From Oligosphaeraceae bacterium (GTDB lineage Bacteria; Verrucomicrobiota; Lentisphaeria; Oligosphaerales; Oligosphaeraceae), in assembly GCA_012515455.1 (NCBI GenBank), contig JAAYYJ010000359.1, forward strand, positions 1 through 15,150: a stretch of DNA of 15,150 nt, given 5' to 3'. The position numbers were made by a program, and so were the translations under genes. This document shows, piece after piece, positions 6,434-14,479 of this stretch. Below the pieces are notes generated by a model. It was not told the DNA's origin. It worked only from the letters and a program-made list of their open reading frames with translations, and made no database searches. Each line of letters starts with the position of its first letter. Within the stretch, counting starts at the first letter, position 1.

Positions 6434-8647
6434 TCAGACTAAATCCCACCGCCGCCGGAAATACCATTCCAGGCAGAACAGCGAGAGCAGCAACGCCAGC
6501 CAGGGCCAGCGGTTCCACAAACTGTACTCACGGACCATCTCAATGCTGCGGCTGCTGCCCTTGAGGGTGGCCAGCAGGCGGTCGGAGTCCGACCAGGGCA
6601 GGAATTCGCCGCCCGAATCCCGGGCCAGACGCTGCAGCCATTGCCGCTGAATCGGCTCACCGGTGTATTCCAGGGCGGGCTGCTTCGCCAGCAGCAGCGC
6701 GCCCTCGCTGTGCAGGCCGTCCCGGGCCAGCACCTCCAGCTTGTAGGTGCCGGGGAGCTCGGGCACGAATTCGCAAGCGAAGCCGGATTCCTTCTGTGAC
6801 AGCCCGAAGTCCTCTCCCAGGTTCGCCGGGACCATGGGCAGGGCCAGGCTCTTCCCCTCCGGAGTGATGATCCGGCAGGCAATCCCGTTGCTGTCCACGG
6901 CTTTCCCGCACAGTGCGCCAATCTGGACCCGGCTCCACAGATCGACCTCCTGTTCGGCCAGCAGCAGCTGGATGCCGTTGTCCTGATTTTGCTGCCGGTT
7001 GGAGGGCGAGAGCCATTGCAGGAGCTGGGTGATAAAGCGCCCGTAGAGGGCTTTTTCCGTGCCGCCGGCCTCGGCACCCAGCTGCCAACGCCAGAGTGAA
7101 TCGCTGAGGATGATCCCCACCCGTCCCTGACCGAAGCGCCGCCCCACCAGCACCGGGGCGGCCTCCGCGGTCGCGAGGAACACGGTTGAGAAGGGCCCGG
7201 GTTCGACCGGCGACCAGCAGCTCAGCAAGGGCGGCAGCCGCGGTTCGGTCAGCAGCGGTGCGAAGGCCGGCTCGGCCCGGCCAGCCGCGGTGAAGGATAC
7301 TGCGGTGCGCTGTTCCAGCATCTGGGCCCCGGCCGGCGAGACCACCGGCGCGAGGTCCTTGAATTCTGCCTTGCTCAGCAGTCCCTCCGGACCGCAGGAG
7401 CGTACGGCCCCCAGGAACAGCAGACCGCCGCCATTTTCCACGAACTTCGCGATGCTCAGGCAATCTTTGCCGGACAGGGCCTGGTCGCCGAGGTCGCCCA
7501 GGATAATGGTGCTGAATTCGCGCAGCGTCTGGTCCGCGAACTCCGGCAGTGCGGCGGCGGCAGTGGAATCATGCTCGTCGAAATTGATGAACGCCCCGCC
7601 GGCGCTTTGCACAAAAGCGGTAAGCTGCTGCTGTTTGTCCGTCAGCAGGGCCCGCTTCAGGTATTTGAATTCCCAGCGCGGCACCCCCTCCAGGTACAGG
7701 ATGCGCTTTTGCGCGTCCGTGACATCGATAACGAATTCGCGCTGGTTGTTTTGCCGCTCGCTGTCGTCGTCCGGCAACATGGCCAGCTGGAACAGCTGGT
7801 TGCCCAGTTCAGAGGGCTCATAAGTCAGCGACACGCGCTTGAAATTCTCGTTGGTGGCGAAGCTTACCTCAGTGCTGCGCAAGGTGCTGCCGTGTTGGCG
7901 GAGCTCGACCGGGAAGGTCTGCGGCTCAGCACCGTTTTTGCGGCGGATGGTGGCCTCGATTTTGAGCTCCCAGTTCACCGTCGCGCGCTTCGGATACTGG
8001 ATTTCCTGCAGGAAAAAATCCTGTTTCGGCTGCTGGGCTGCTGAGGGCGGGTCCTCCAGCTCGGGAATATAGACTGGCACCTGCCGGGCCCGCCCCTCGA
8101 GCCAGGCCGCACTCTGATCCAAGCCGTCGCTGAGCAGCAGCACCCCGGCCAGATTCTCGCCCCGCAAGCGTTCCGAGACCTGGTTCAAGGCCGGTGCCAG
8201 CAGGCTGCGCGGCTCGGCAAAGGACAGCTCCGGGGACAGCACCAGGTCTTCCTGCAAGGCCGAGCCAGCCGCAAAATATTTCACCCGGTAATCCGCTAGC
8301 TTGCGCTTGAGGTGGGATTTTTTCAGGAAGGCCAGCGCCCGCTGGGATCGGTTCTGCGCCTGCTGGTACGGGTTGTCCCGCATACTGGCCGAGCAGTCCA
8401 ATACCACCGCCAGCACCGGTTTTTCCACCCGGAGCTGGGTTTCCCGGCGGGAAGGCTGCAGGAGCAGGAAGGCCAGGCAGACAAAAGCCAGCATCCGCAA
8501 GGCCCAGAGGAAGAAGCGCTCGGATTTGTTCAGAGTGCAGGCCGAGTAGGTGCGCCAGGCGAAGAATCCGAACGGCAGGGCGCAGAGGATAATTGCCCAT
8601 AGCGGTATGACCGGCGAGAACATTATGGCGGCGGCGGGGAAAGTCAT
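6434..8647 (-). CDS. VWA-domain membrane protein with glutamine amidotransferase-like domain
   Basis: About 737 residues from ATG 8647. Two membrane segments lie at about residues 10-30 and 45-64, then a von Willebrand factor A domain with the metal-site motif DCSAS (84-88) and later LLLSDGLDQSA. The middle part has a class I glutamine-amidotransferase-like fold (RILYLEGVPRWEFKYL, then FVENGGGLLFLG) as in large PVC proteins annotated 'putative glutamine amidotransferase'; I see no catalytic triad, so it is probably non-enzymatic. A final membrane segment (about 714-729) precedes a basic tail. The upstream neighbour is a BatA/VWA protein 58 bases away, and such pairs usually belong to one aerotolerance-like envelope complex whose true role is unknown. 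The longer frame to 8776 would overlap the neighbour by 71 bases and is unlikely; ATG 8623 (MFSPVIPLW) is a good alternative start. No clear ribosome binding site is visible for either. Confidence 0.8.
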   Translation of the reverse strand: MTFPAAAIMFSPVIPLWAIILCALPFGFFAWRTYSACTLNKSERFFLWALRMLAFVCLAFLLLQPSRRETQLRVEKPVLAVVLDCSASMRDNPYQQAQNRSQRALAFLKKSHLKRKLADYRVKYFAAGSALQEDLVLSPELSFAEPRSLLAPALNQVSERLRGENLAGVLLLSDGLDQSAAWLEGRARQVPVYIPELEDPPSAAQQPKQDFFLQEIQYPKRATVNWELKIEATIRRKNGAEPQTFPVELRQHGSTLRSTEVSFATNENFKRVSLTYEPSELGNQLFQLAMLPDDDSERQNNQREFVIDVTDAQKRILYLEGVPRWEFKYLKRALLTDKQQQLTAFVQSAGGAFINFDEHDSTAAAALPEFADQTLREFSTIILGDLGDQALSGKDCLSIAKFVENGGGLLFLGAVRSCGPEGLLSKAEFKDLAPVVSPAGAQMLEQRTAVSFTAAGRAEPAFAPLLTEPRLPPLLSCWSPVEPGPFSTVFLATAEAAPVLVGRRFGQGRVGIILSDSLWRWQLGAEAGGTEKALYGRFITQLLQWLSPSNRQQNQDNGIQLLLAEQEVDLWSRVQIGALCGKAVDSNGIACRIITPEGKSLALPMVPANLGEDFGLSQKESGFACEFVPELPGTYKLEVLARDGLHSEGALLLAKQPALEYTGEPIQRQWLQRLARDSGGEFLPWSDSDRLLATLKGSSRSIEMVREYSLWNRWPWLALLLSLFCLEWYFRRRWDLV

Positions 8648-8705
8648 ACGGACCAATCGGCGAGAGGGTGAGGGACAGGACGCGGCAGGCCGGCCGCCGG
8701 CGGAT

Positions 8706-10829
8706 TTAATGTAGCCCGGAGAGCAGCGCTCCAATCTGCTGCGGCTGCGAGCGTTGACGGCTGCGGAGATTGGCAAACAGCACTTCCAGAATGCTCAGCA
8801 GGAAGGCCGTCAGCAGCAGAGACGGCCAGAGCGGCCGGCCTTGACGCTGCTCCGAGAGATGGCGCCGCAGCTCAGCCGGGTCTTCTGAGACCTGCAGCAG
8901 CGCACCGGGCGCAGCATCCCGGAGCTCCGAAGCGCTGCAGGCAGAGAGCAGACCTTCAGAGGGAGAGATATTCACCGCGATGCTGCGGGACTGCCCGCCC
9001 CGGCTGAGTTCGTACAAACCCGGAGCAGAAAAACCCTCGAGCAGGAAGGGCGAGCTGCTGTCTTTGCGCCTGGCGCTGAGGCTGTCACTGCGCCCGGTAC
9101 TGTCCCGCAGGGTGAACTGCGCCTCGGTCTCCCGGCCCGGCCAGGGCAGCAGCAGCGGCTCGCCGACCCCGGTGATCAGGCTGCTGCTGCGGGAACCGGC
9201 GGCATTCTTGATCAGCTCCTGCATAAAGACAAAGAAGAAGGGCGTGATGGGCCAGTCCGACCAGTCCCGGTTGGCACTGACCGAAAACAGCCAGAGCATC
9301 CCGCCGCCGCTGCGGGCGGACACCGCGAAGGGCGAGCCGTCATCATACATCCAGGGCACGCTCTGCCCGGCGGGCAGAGACAGCTTCAGGCGCTTCCGCA
9401 AGGGGAAGCGCCAAGGCGGGGAGAGCTTGTCCCGGACCGTCCGGGCCATCAGGTCCTGCAGGTCGTTCAAAGCCAGGCTGGAGGATTTCTCCTCCGCCAG
9501 GGTCTCGGTCTCGAGGCTGATTTTCTCCCAGCCGCTGAAGCCCTGCAGCGCTTCCCGGGTGATGGCGTTGTTCTCGCCGGGGAAGATGGCGGCGACACCG
9601 CCGGCCTGCACGAAGATGCTGATTTTCTCCTGCGCGGACGGCGACAACTCCGGTGGATTGCAGAGGAACAGGAACGAGAACTCCGCAATATCGCGGGCCA
9701 GAAAATGCTGCCAGTCGGTCTTGCTGGGCATGACGATGGTGCTGGCCAGGCCGCCGGGACGGATCGCCTTGTCCAAAAAAAAGATATCCCGGTTGCCGCT
9801 GCCACCGCCGTTGACCAGCAGGGCCGGGATGCCGGCCAGGCGCGGCAAACTGAAGTACAGACGGTTGTCGGCCGGAAATGCGTCCGGCTCCAGTTCCAGG
9901 TAGCCAGAGACATCGCCCTCGGACTGAACCGGACTGTCGCGCAGCACCGCTTTGCTGCTCTGACCCGGCTGCAACTCCAGGACCGATTGCTCCCGCTCAA
10001 TGCCGGACTGCTGCAGCCGCAGCAAATTCCCGCCCGTGAAATTTTCCGAGGCGCGGATAGACGCCCGGACGGTGAAGGCGCCGTCCCCGACGATTGCCGG
10101 GGGCATGAACTGCGCTTCCTCAAAGCCGCAATTGGGCAGGCGGTCGCGGGACAGCAGATTGCAGAACAGAATGCCGCGCTGCCGGCGCAGGTCCGCCAGC
10201 AGGGCGGGCAGATCGGCACTGACAAAATCCGACCGCTGGAAATCACTGAACAGGTGCAGCTCCAGGCCCGTCAGACCGCCGTCTTCGCGTTTCAGGCAGT
10301 CGCTGACTACGGACAGCAACTCCCCCCGGCCCCAGCCGCAGGACAGCTCATTGAGTGCCTGGATGACCTCAGCGCGGGCGGAGACCGGCGGGAAAACCAC
10401 CCGCGGTTCCGGACTGCCGGGCGCCAGCAGCGCGACCAAGTCGTCGTCCTTGAGGTCCTGCAGCAGCTCCAGGGCCCAGCTGCGGGCGATTTCGAAGCGG
10501 GTCAAGCCGCCTTCCAGGGCCCGCATGCTGGCGCTGCTGTCGATGACGACCAGCACCACCCGCCGTCCGGCGGGCAGGAATTCTCCGAAGCGGATCAGGG
10601 GTTGCGCGAACGCGGCGGCGAGGATCAGGATGATCAAGACCCGCATAATCAGCGTCGCGCACTGGGTGATCCGGCGGGAGCGCCGCGTCTGTTCGATGGC
10701 CGCCCGCAGGAAGCGCATGGCGGCGAACTTGACCGGGCGGGGTTTTTTGCGCTGCAGGAGGTGCAGGGCAATCGGTATCAGCGCTGCCAGGCCAAAGAAC
10801 AGGAAGGTATTGGCAAGAAAGAATGGCAT
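8706..10829 (-). CDS. BatA-domain VWA membrane protein
   Basis: About 707 residues from ATG 10829. The N-terminus is a BatA/aerotolerance-regulator domain: hydrophobic helix 5-25 ending IALHLLQRKKPRPVKF, then AMRFLRAAIEQT and a second helix at about 58-78. A VWA domain follows with the metal-site motif DSSAS at residues 97-101 and LFSDFQ further on. The rest is a long, probably periplasmic region, and a last membrane helix (PSLLLTAFLLSILEVLF) lies near the C-terminus. Homologues in PVC bacteria sit beside a second VWA/amidotransferase-like membrane protein, as here. The MoxR ATPase and DUF58 genes that usually accompany them are absent from this window. The upstream GTG 10841 is less likely because ATG 10829 starts the protein at the usual family position; neither has an obvious Shine-Dalgarno site. 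Confidence 0.85.
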   Translation of the reverse strand: MPFFLANTFLFFGLAALIPIALHLLQRKKPRPVKFAAMRFLRAAIEQTRRSRRITQCATLIMRVLIILILAAAFAQPLIRFGEFLPAGRRVVLVVIDSSASMRALEGGLTRFEIARSWALELLQDLKDDDLVALLAPGSPEPRVVFPPVSARAEVIQALNELSCGWGRGELLSVVSDCLKREDGGLTGLELHLFSDFQRSDFVSADLPALLADLRRQRGILFCNLLSRDRLPNCGFEEAQFMPPAIVGDGAFTVRASIRASENFTGGNLLRLQQSGIEREQSVLELQPGQSSKAVLRDSPVQSEGDVSGYLELEPDAFPADNRLYFSLPRLAGIPALLVNGGGSGNRDIFFLDKAIRPGGLASTIVMPSKTDWQHFLARDIAEFSFLFLCNPPELSPSAQEKISIFVQAGGVAAIFPGENNAITREALQGFSGWEKISLETETLAEEKSSSLALNDLQDLMARTVRDKLSPPWRFPLRKRLKLSLPAGQSVPWMYDDGSPFAVSARSGGGMLWLFSVSANRDWSDWPITPFFFVFMQELIKNAAGSRSSSLITGVGEPLLLPWPGRETEAQFTLRDSTGRSDSLSARRKDSSSPFLLEGFSAPGLYELSRGGQSRSIAVNISPSEGLLSACSASELRDAAPGALLQVSEDPAELRRHLSEQRQGRPLWPSLLLTAFLLSILEVLFANLRSRQRSQPQQIGALLSGLH

Positions 10830-10902
10830 AACTGCGGACACGATTCAAAGTGGCAAACTCAAGGCACAACGGAATGGCATGGACCGCCCCGGGGTAGCGC
10901 GG

Positions 10903-13353
10903 TTAATGCAGCCGCCCGCGCTTCTCCTCCAGGGTCTGGGCTGCCCGGTCCAGCCGCCGTTGCAGCTGCAGCAGCTCCTGGTCTTCGCCGGGCGGCGTCA
11001 CCGGGCGGGGCGAGACCTGCTCCCGGGTGCTGATGTGCGGCAGCCGGACCTCGCCGGTCAGCAGGGACAGGAGCAGGCTCTCGGTGCAACGCACCGACGC
11101 ATCCGAGACCAGCAGCAGCTCCGCGACCTCGGGGGCATCAATTACCCCCGGCGGGAGCGGCGGCACGCAGGCCGGGCAGCCGCCGCCGCAGGGGCAGGAA
11201 CGCAGGATATCCAGGCACAGCTGCAGGGCGGCCGGGAACTGGGTCCAGATTTTTTCCGCATAGCCGACTCCGCCCTCGTGGGTGTCGTAGAGATAGAGTG
11301 CGCTTTTCCAGCGTTCCGGCGCAGTGTTGACTAGCGCGATATCGCTGTCGATATCCTGCAGGTCAGCCATGCACAAGCTCGGTGCGCTGTGCCGCAGCAG
11401 GTAGGCCAGCCCGTACAGCGCCGCACCCAGCCAGCGCTGGTCCTGCTCATCACAGGCGGCCAGCCAGTCCGGGGGCACCTGCAGCGCGAAGCCCATGGTA
11501 CGGTACTCGAAGGGCGGTAGAGTGATGGGCCCGTAGCCGATATTCTCAAACGTGCGTTCGCGGATTTTCTTGTACAGCTTGGGCTGTTTGTTGACGTAAA
11601 TCTCGCCGAATTTCAAGGTCGCCTGCTGCTGGGTGCTGTTGCTCTCAACGCTGGTCTGCTCCAGGCGGTTCTCCCAGGAGGCCTCGGTAAAATAATCCAC
11701 CGTGACTGCCTCGACCCGGCAGAGCTTCTTGTCCAGGTCCAGCTCGACAGACATATAGCGCCGGCCCAAATGCTGGTAGATGGCATCCTTGTAGAGGGTG
11801 CCGCGGGCACCGATGGGATCGATTTCGCCGATCACCTCGCTGCCGCAGTAGATGTCGATATTGTAGTCGGTCAGGCCGCGCAGGTTCACCCCGCGGGCCG
11901 GATAATCGGGCAGGGCGAAGCGCAGGCAGTCATGCCAGGGCTTCAGAGTGCCGTTTTCCTGCAGCACGTTCAGCGCCAGCCGGGCGGTGGGCGAGGCGAA
12001 GAAGGGGTCGGCCGGGGACAGCGGCTGTTCGTAGGCGGCGCAGGGCAGATGCTGCAAGACGATATACGGATTGTCGGCATTCAGCCAGGCCTGCTCCACT
12101 GCGGCGCCGGTGATGAAAGACGGGTGGTTGACCAGATACTGGTCGATGGGAGTGTCCTTCGCGACATAGACGATTACGGCCTGCTGACCTTTGCGACCTA
12201 CCCGCCCGGCCTGCTGCCAGAAGCTGGCCATGCTGCCGGGATGACCGGAGAGCAGGCAGAAATCCAAATCCCCGATGTCAATCCCCAGTTCCAGGGCGTT
12301 GGTGCTGATGATGGTCGTGATGCGACCGGAGAACAGGTCGCGCTCCAGCTGCCGGCGCTCCCCGGGCAGCAGCCCGCCGCGGTAGGGCTTGACCCGCTCC
12401 GACAAATGGCCCCAGCGCCCATCCGTCACCGCCCGGGTCAGGCGCTCTACTTCCTGGCGGCCGCGGCAGAAGCAAATCGTGCGAATCCCGCGCTCGCTGG
12501 CGGCACGCAGCAGATTGACCGTGATGGACCCCGGCCCTTTGCGGTACAGGTACACCCCGTCCACTGTGACCAGAGAGGGATTGGCGCAGTAGAGCAGGCG
12601 TTCCGGCCGGGGGGAGCCGTCCCGGTCGATGACTTGGAAGGGGCGTCCGCAGAGGGCCTGCACATGGTCGCCGGGATTGCCGACCGTGGCCGAGCAGCAG
12701 ATGAACGAGGGCGCCGAGCCATGCAGGGCGCAGACCCGCAGCAGGCGCCGGAAGACATTGGCCACATGCGAGCCGAAGCTGCCGCGGTAGGTATGCACTT
12801 CGTCAATGACAATATAGCGCAGGCGGGACAAAAACACCTTCCAGTTGCGCTGATGATGCGGCAGGATGCCGGAATGCAGCATGTCGGGGTTGCTGATGAT
12901 GAAATCTGCGGAACGCTGCAGGTGCTGGCGCTCCTCAACCGGGGTGTCACCATCGTAAGTGCCGATTTTTTTCTCCGCCCGGGCGGCCGCCAGCAGCGTG
13001 GCCAGGGTGTGCTCCTGGTCTCGTGACAATGCTTTGGTGGGATAGAGCAGCAGTACGCTGAAGCCGGCTGGGCAGCGCAGGTATTCATTGAGAATCGGCA
13101 GCAGGAACGCCAGGGTCTTGCCGCTGGCGGTGCTGGAGACCAGCAAGGTGTCCTGCTGCGCGCTGATGCCGGCGAAGGCTTCCGCCTGGTGCGAATACAG
13201 TGATCCTATGCCCATGCCAGCCAAGGACTGCTGCAAGGGCGCCTGCAGATCCGGCGGCAGAGGTGAATGTTGCCCGGCGCTGGCCGGCATAGTCTGCCGG
13301 GCCGTGATGTTGCCGGCAAAATGATTCTCGATGTAATCCTGGAGGTCCTGCAT
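10903..13353 (-). CDS. MrfA/YprA-type DEAD/DEAH-box helicase with DUF1998 domain
   Basis: An 816-residue superfamily 2 DNA helicase. Visible motifs: LYSHQAEA (Q-like motif, about 52-59), Walker A STASGKT (74-80), YPTKAL (104-109), DEVH (184-187), SAT (221-223), STNALELGIDIG (350-361) and QQAGRVGRKG (380-389). The C-terminal DUF1998 region has LYDTHEGGVGY (688-698) and four cysteines C720, C722, C726 and C729 (CPCGGGCPAC), the metal-binding cluster of MrfA. Bacillus MrfA acts with the exonuclease MrfB in repair of mitomycin C damage; no MrfB-like gene is present here. About 87 residues follow the cluster and end in a charged, probably coiled segment. I chose ATG 13353 because the family begins about 50 residues before the Q-like motif; GTG 13410 would add 19 unrelated residues. 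Divergent from yraN. Confidence 0.92.
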   Translation of the reverse strand: MQDLQDYIENHFAGNITARQTMPASAGQHSPLPPDLQAPLQQSLAGMGIGSLYSHQAEAFAGISAQQDTLLVSSTASGKTLAFLLPILNEYLRCPAGFSVLLLYPTKALSRDQEHTLATLLAAARAEKKIGTYDGDTPVEERQHLQRSADFIISNPDMLHSGILPHHQRNWKVFLSRLRYIVIDEVHTYRGSFGSHVANVFRRLLRVCALHGSAPSFICCSATVGNPGDHVQALCGRPFQVIDRDGSPRPERLLYCANPSLVTVDGVYLYRKGPGSITVNLLRAASERGIRTICFCRGRQEVERLTRAVTDGRWGHLSERVKPYRGGLLPGERRQLERDLFSGRITTIISTNALELGIDIGDLDFCLLSGHPGSMASFWQQAGRVGRKGQQAVIVYVAKDTPIDQYLVNHPSFITGAAVEQAWLNADNPYIVLQHLPCAAYEQPLSPADPFFASPTARLALNVLQENGTLKPWHDCLRFALPDYPARGVNLRGLTDYNIDIYCGSEVIGEIDPIGARGTLYKDAIYQHLGRRYMSVELDLDKKLCRVEAVTVDYFTEASWENRLEQTSVESNSTQQQATLKFGEIYVNKQPKLYKKIRERTFENIGYGPITLPPFEYRTMGFALQVPPDWLAACDEQDQRWLGAALYGLAYLLRHSAPSLCMADLQDIDSDIALVNTAPERWKSALYLYDTHEGGVGYAEKIWTQFPAALQLCLDILRSCPCGGGCPACVPPLPPGVIDAPEVAELLLVSDASVRCTESLLLSLLTGEVRLPHISTREQVSPRPVTPPGEDQELLQLQRRLDRAAQTLEEKRGRLH

Positions 13354-13486
13354 AATGGATGATGGCGCAAAAAACTGCAACCCAGGTCCGAAAAGCGGGT
13401 CTGAGAACACAGGGCTGCTTTTCCGGCGTCCACCTGCCGGAAGCAGCTCCGTGCCTGTCCGAATAATTTAATCCTTGAAGGCGAAT
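13354..13486. promoter_or_regulatory. Divergent promoter region between helicase gene and yraN
   Basis: The two genes point away from each other, so both promoters must lie in or near these 133 bases. The only AT-rich island is about 13461-13471, which could supply a -10 element for either strand (TAAATT on the minus strand at 13463-13468, TAATTT on the plus strand at 13464-13469). No clear -35 partner is visible, so the exact promoters are not assigned. Confidence 0.3.
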
Positions 13487-13936
13487 ATGCTAATCTGGGC
13501 GAAAATCCTGCAGCTGCGGGACCGACTCTGGCCCTCGCGCCTGGCCTGGCTGCGCCGCCGTCACCTGCGCCTGGGCCGCCAGGGCGAGAACGCCGCCTGC
13601 CGGATGCTGGAGAATGCCGGTGTGGAAGTGCTGTGCCGGAATTACCGCCACGGCCGGGCCGAGATTGACATCGTGGCCCGGGATGGACCGGTGCTGTGCT
13701 TCATCGAGGTCAAGACCAGACGCAGCCGGCCGGGGGTGCGACCGGCGGAGGCAGTCGATGCGGGCAAACGCCGGCGCATTCTCTGGTGCGCGCGGCACTA
13801 CCTGCATGCCATTGCCGCACCTGGACTGGAGCGGCGTTTCGATATCATCGAAGTCACGGTCCACAACCGGCGCTTGCAGGAAATCCGCCACTGGAAGGAC
13901 TGCTTCCGGGAGACCGCCGCCCGGGCCCAGACCTGA
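13487..13936 (+). CDS. yraN: YraN family (UPF0102) endonuclease-like protein
   Basis: A 149-residue protein of the YraN/UPF0102 family, which has a restriction-endonuclease-like (PD-(D/E)XK) fold and no firmly established role. The family motifs are in order: LGRQGENAA at residues 29-37, RNYRHGRAEIDIVARDG at 51-67 with E59 and D61, FIEVKTR at 72-78 (E74 and K76 complete the likely active site), and RFDIIEV at 117-123. The first 25 residues are basic (RDRLWPSRLAWLRRRH) and longer than in many relatives. ATG 13487 was chosen because GAAGG ends 5 bases before it; TTG 13475 would add four residues. In many bacteria yraN lies near rnhB or rsmI, but here it stands beside a helicase gene transcribed the other way. 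The stop codon lies inside a 15-bp duplication (13910-13924 and 13935-13949). Confidence 0.92.
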   Translation: MLIWAKILQLRDRLWPSRLAWLRRRHLRLGRQGENAACRMLENAGVEVLCRNYRHGRAEIDIVARDGPVLCFIEVKTRRSRPGVRPAEAVDAGKRRRILWCARHYLHAIAAPGLERRFDIIEVTVHNRRLQEIRHWKDCFRETAARAQT

Positions 13937-13949
13937 GACCGCCGCCCGG
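13910..13949. repeat. 15-bp direct duplication across the yraN stop codon
   Basis: GAGACCGCCGCCCGG occurs at 13910-13924 and again at 13935-13949. The first copy encodes the yraN tail (ETAAR), and the second begins within the TGA stop at 13934-13936. It is likely a small local duplication of recent origin, as the copies are identical. Confidence 0.8.
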
Positions 13950-14090
13950 AAAATGCCTGCAGGGGTAAAAAATGCGTTAAGGTGCGAAATCTGGGGCTGA
14001 GTACTTGATCGCGTTCAGACTGCCTTATGTAGTACAGGCTGGCAATTGCCCCCTAACCGCCCTGGTGTCGGCAACGCCGCGCTCCGTAAG
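13937..14090. other. Intergenic stretch with an inverted partial copy of the 65-bp repeat
   Basis: No gene and no clear terminator after yraN. At 13977-13998 the sequence, read in reverse complement, matches 18 of 22 bases of the middle of the 65-bp repeat units (for example 14271-14292), sharing TTCGCACCTTAA except for one T/C-type region nearby. This places an opposite-facing piece of the repeat family about 270 bases upstream of the tandem array. Confidence 0.5.
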
Positions 14091-14174
14091 AGCCCTGCCT
14101 GGTGCTTGCGGAGCCCTGCCTGGTGCTTGAGGAGCACTACCTGATGCTTGAGGAGCACTACCTGATGCTTGACC
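14091..14174. repeat. Tandem repeat, four 21-bp units
   Basis: Units at 14091-14111, 14112-14132, 14133-14153 and 14154-14174 follow the pattern agcMctRcctgRtgcttgMgg. Units 1 and 2 differ at one base, units 3 and 4 differ only in the last two bases, and the two pairs differ from each other at a few positions, suggesting stepwise duplication. The 21-bp length keeps frames open on both strands with a 7-residue period, so the apparent open frames here are products of the repeat rather than genes. Confidence 0.85.
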
Positions 14175-14194
14175 AACACAACCACTATGACAAA

Positions 14195-14389
14195 GCTCTT
14201 TTTCTGGCTCCAATCTTTGCACCTGAACCATTTTTAGGGAGTAATGGCACTGCTGCCATGCTCTTTTTCTGGCCCCAATCTTCGCACCTTAACCATTTTG
14301 AGGGAGTGATGGCACTGCTGCCATGCTCTTTTTCTGGCCCCGATCTTCGCACCTTAACCATTTTGAGGGAGTGATGGAACTACTGCCAT
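14195..14389. repeat. Tandem repeat, three 65-bp units
   Basis: Units at 14195-14259, 14260-14324 and 14325-14389 begin gctctttttctgg and end ctgccat. By hand count units 1 and 2 differ at 5 positions and units 2 and 3 at 3. Each unit ends in a sequence matching the 10-bp repeat consensus that follows, and unit 3 merges directly into that array. A purine-rich GAGGGAG precedes an ATG in units 2 and 3, but the frames behind it are short repeat translations and are not called as genes. Confidence 0.9.
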
Positions 14390-14479
14390 CTACTGTCATC
14401 TACTGCTATCTGCTGCTATCTGAAGCTATCAACTTCCATCTGCTTCTATCTACTGACATCCACTGCCATCTGCTGCCAT
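14380..14479. repeat. Tandem repeat, about ten 10-bp units
   Basis: Ten consecutive 10-base units with consensus CTRCTGCYAT occupy 14380-14479. The first overlaps the end of the last 65-bp unit. Units 5, 6 and 7 are the most diverged; the last two return close to consensus. Most of the array lies inside the 3' end of the minus-strand gene that stops at 14406. Confidence 0.85.

Noticed and set aside
14025..14231. Minus-strand frame with a QA(S/P)G(S/R)AP seven-residue period
   Set aside because: The period is exactly the 21-bp repeat; there is no ribosome binding site or homology I recognise.
13937..14479. CRISPR array
   Set aside because: The repeats are directly adjacent tandem units without unique spacers, and no cas gene is present.
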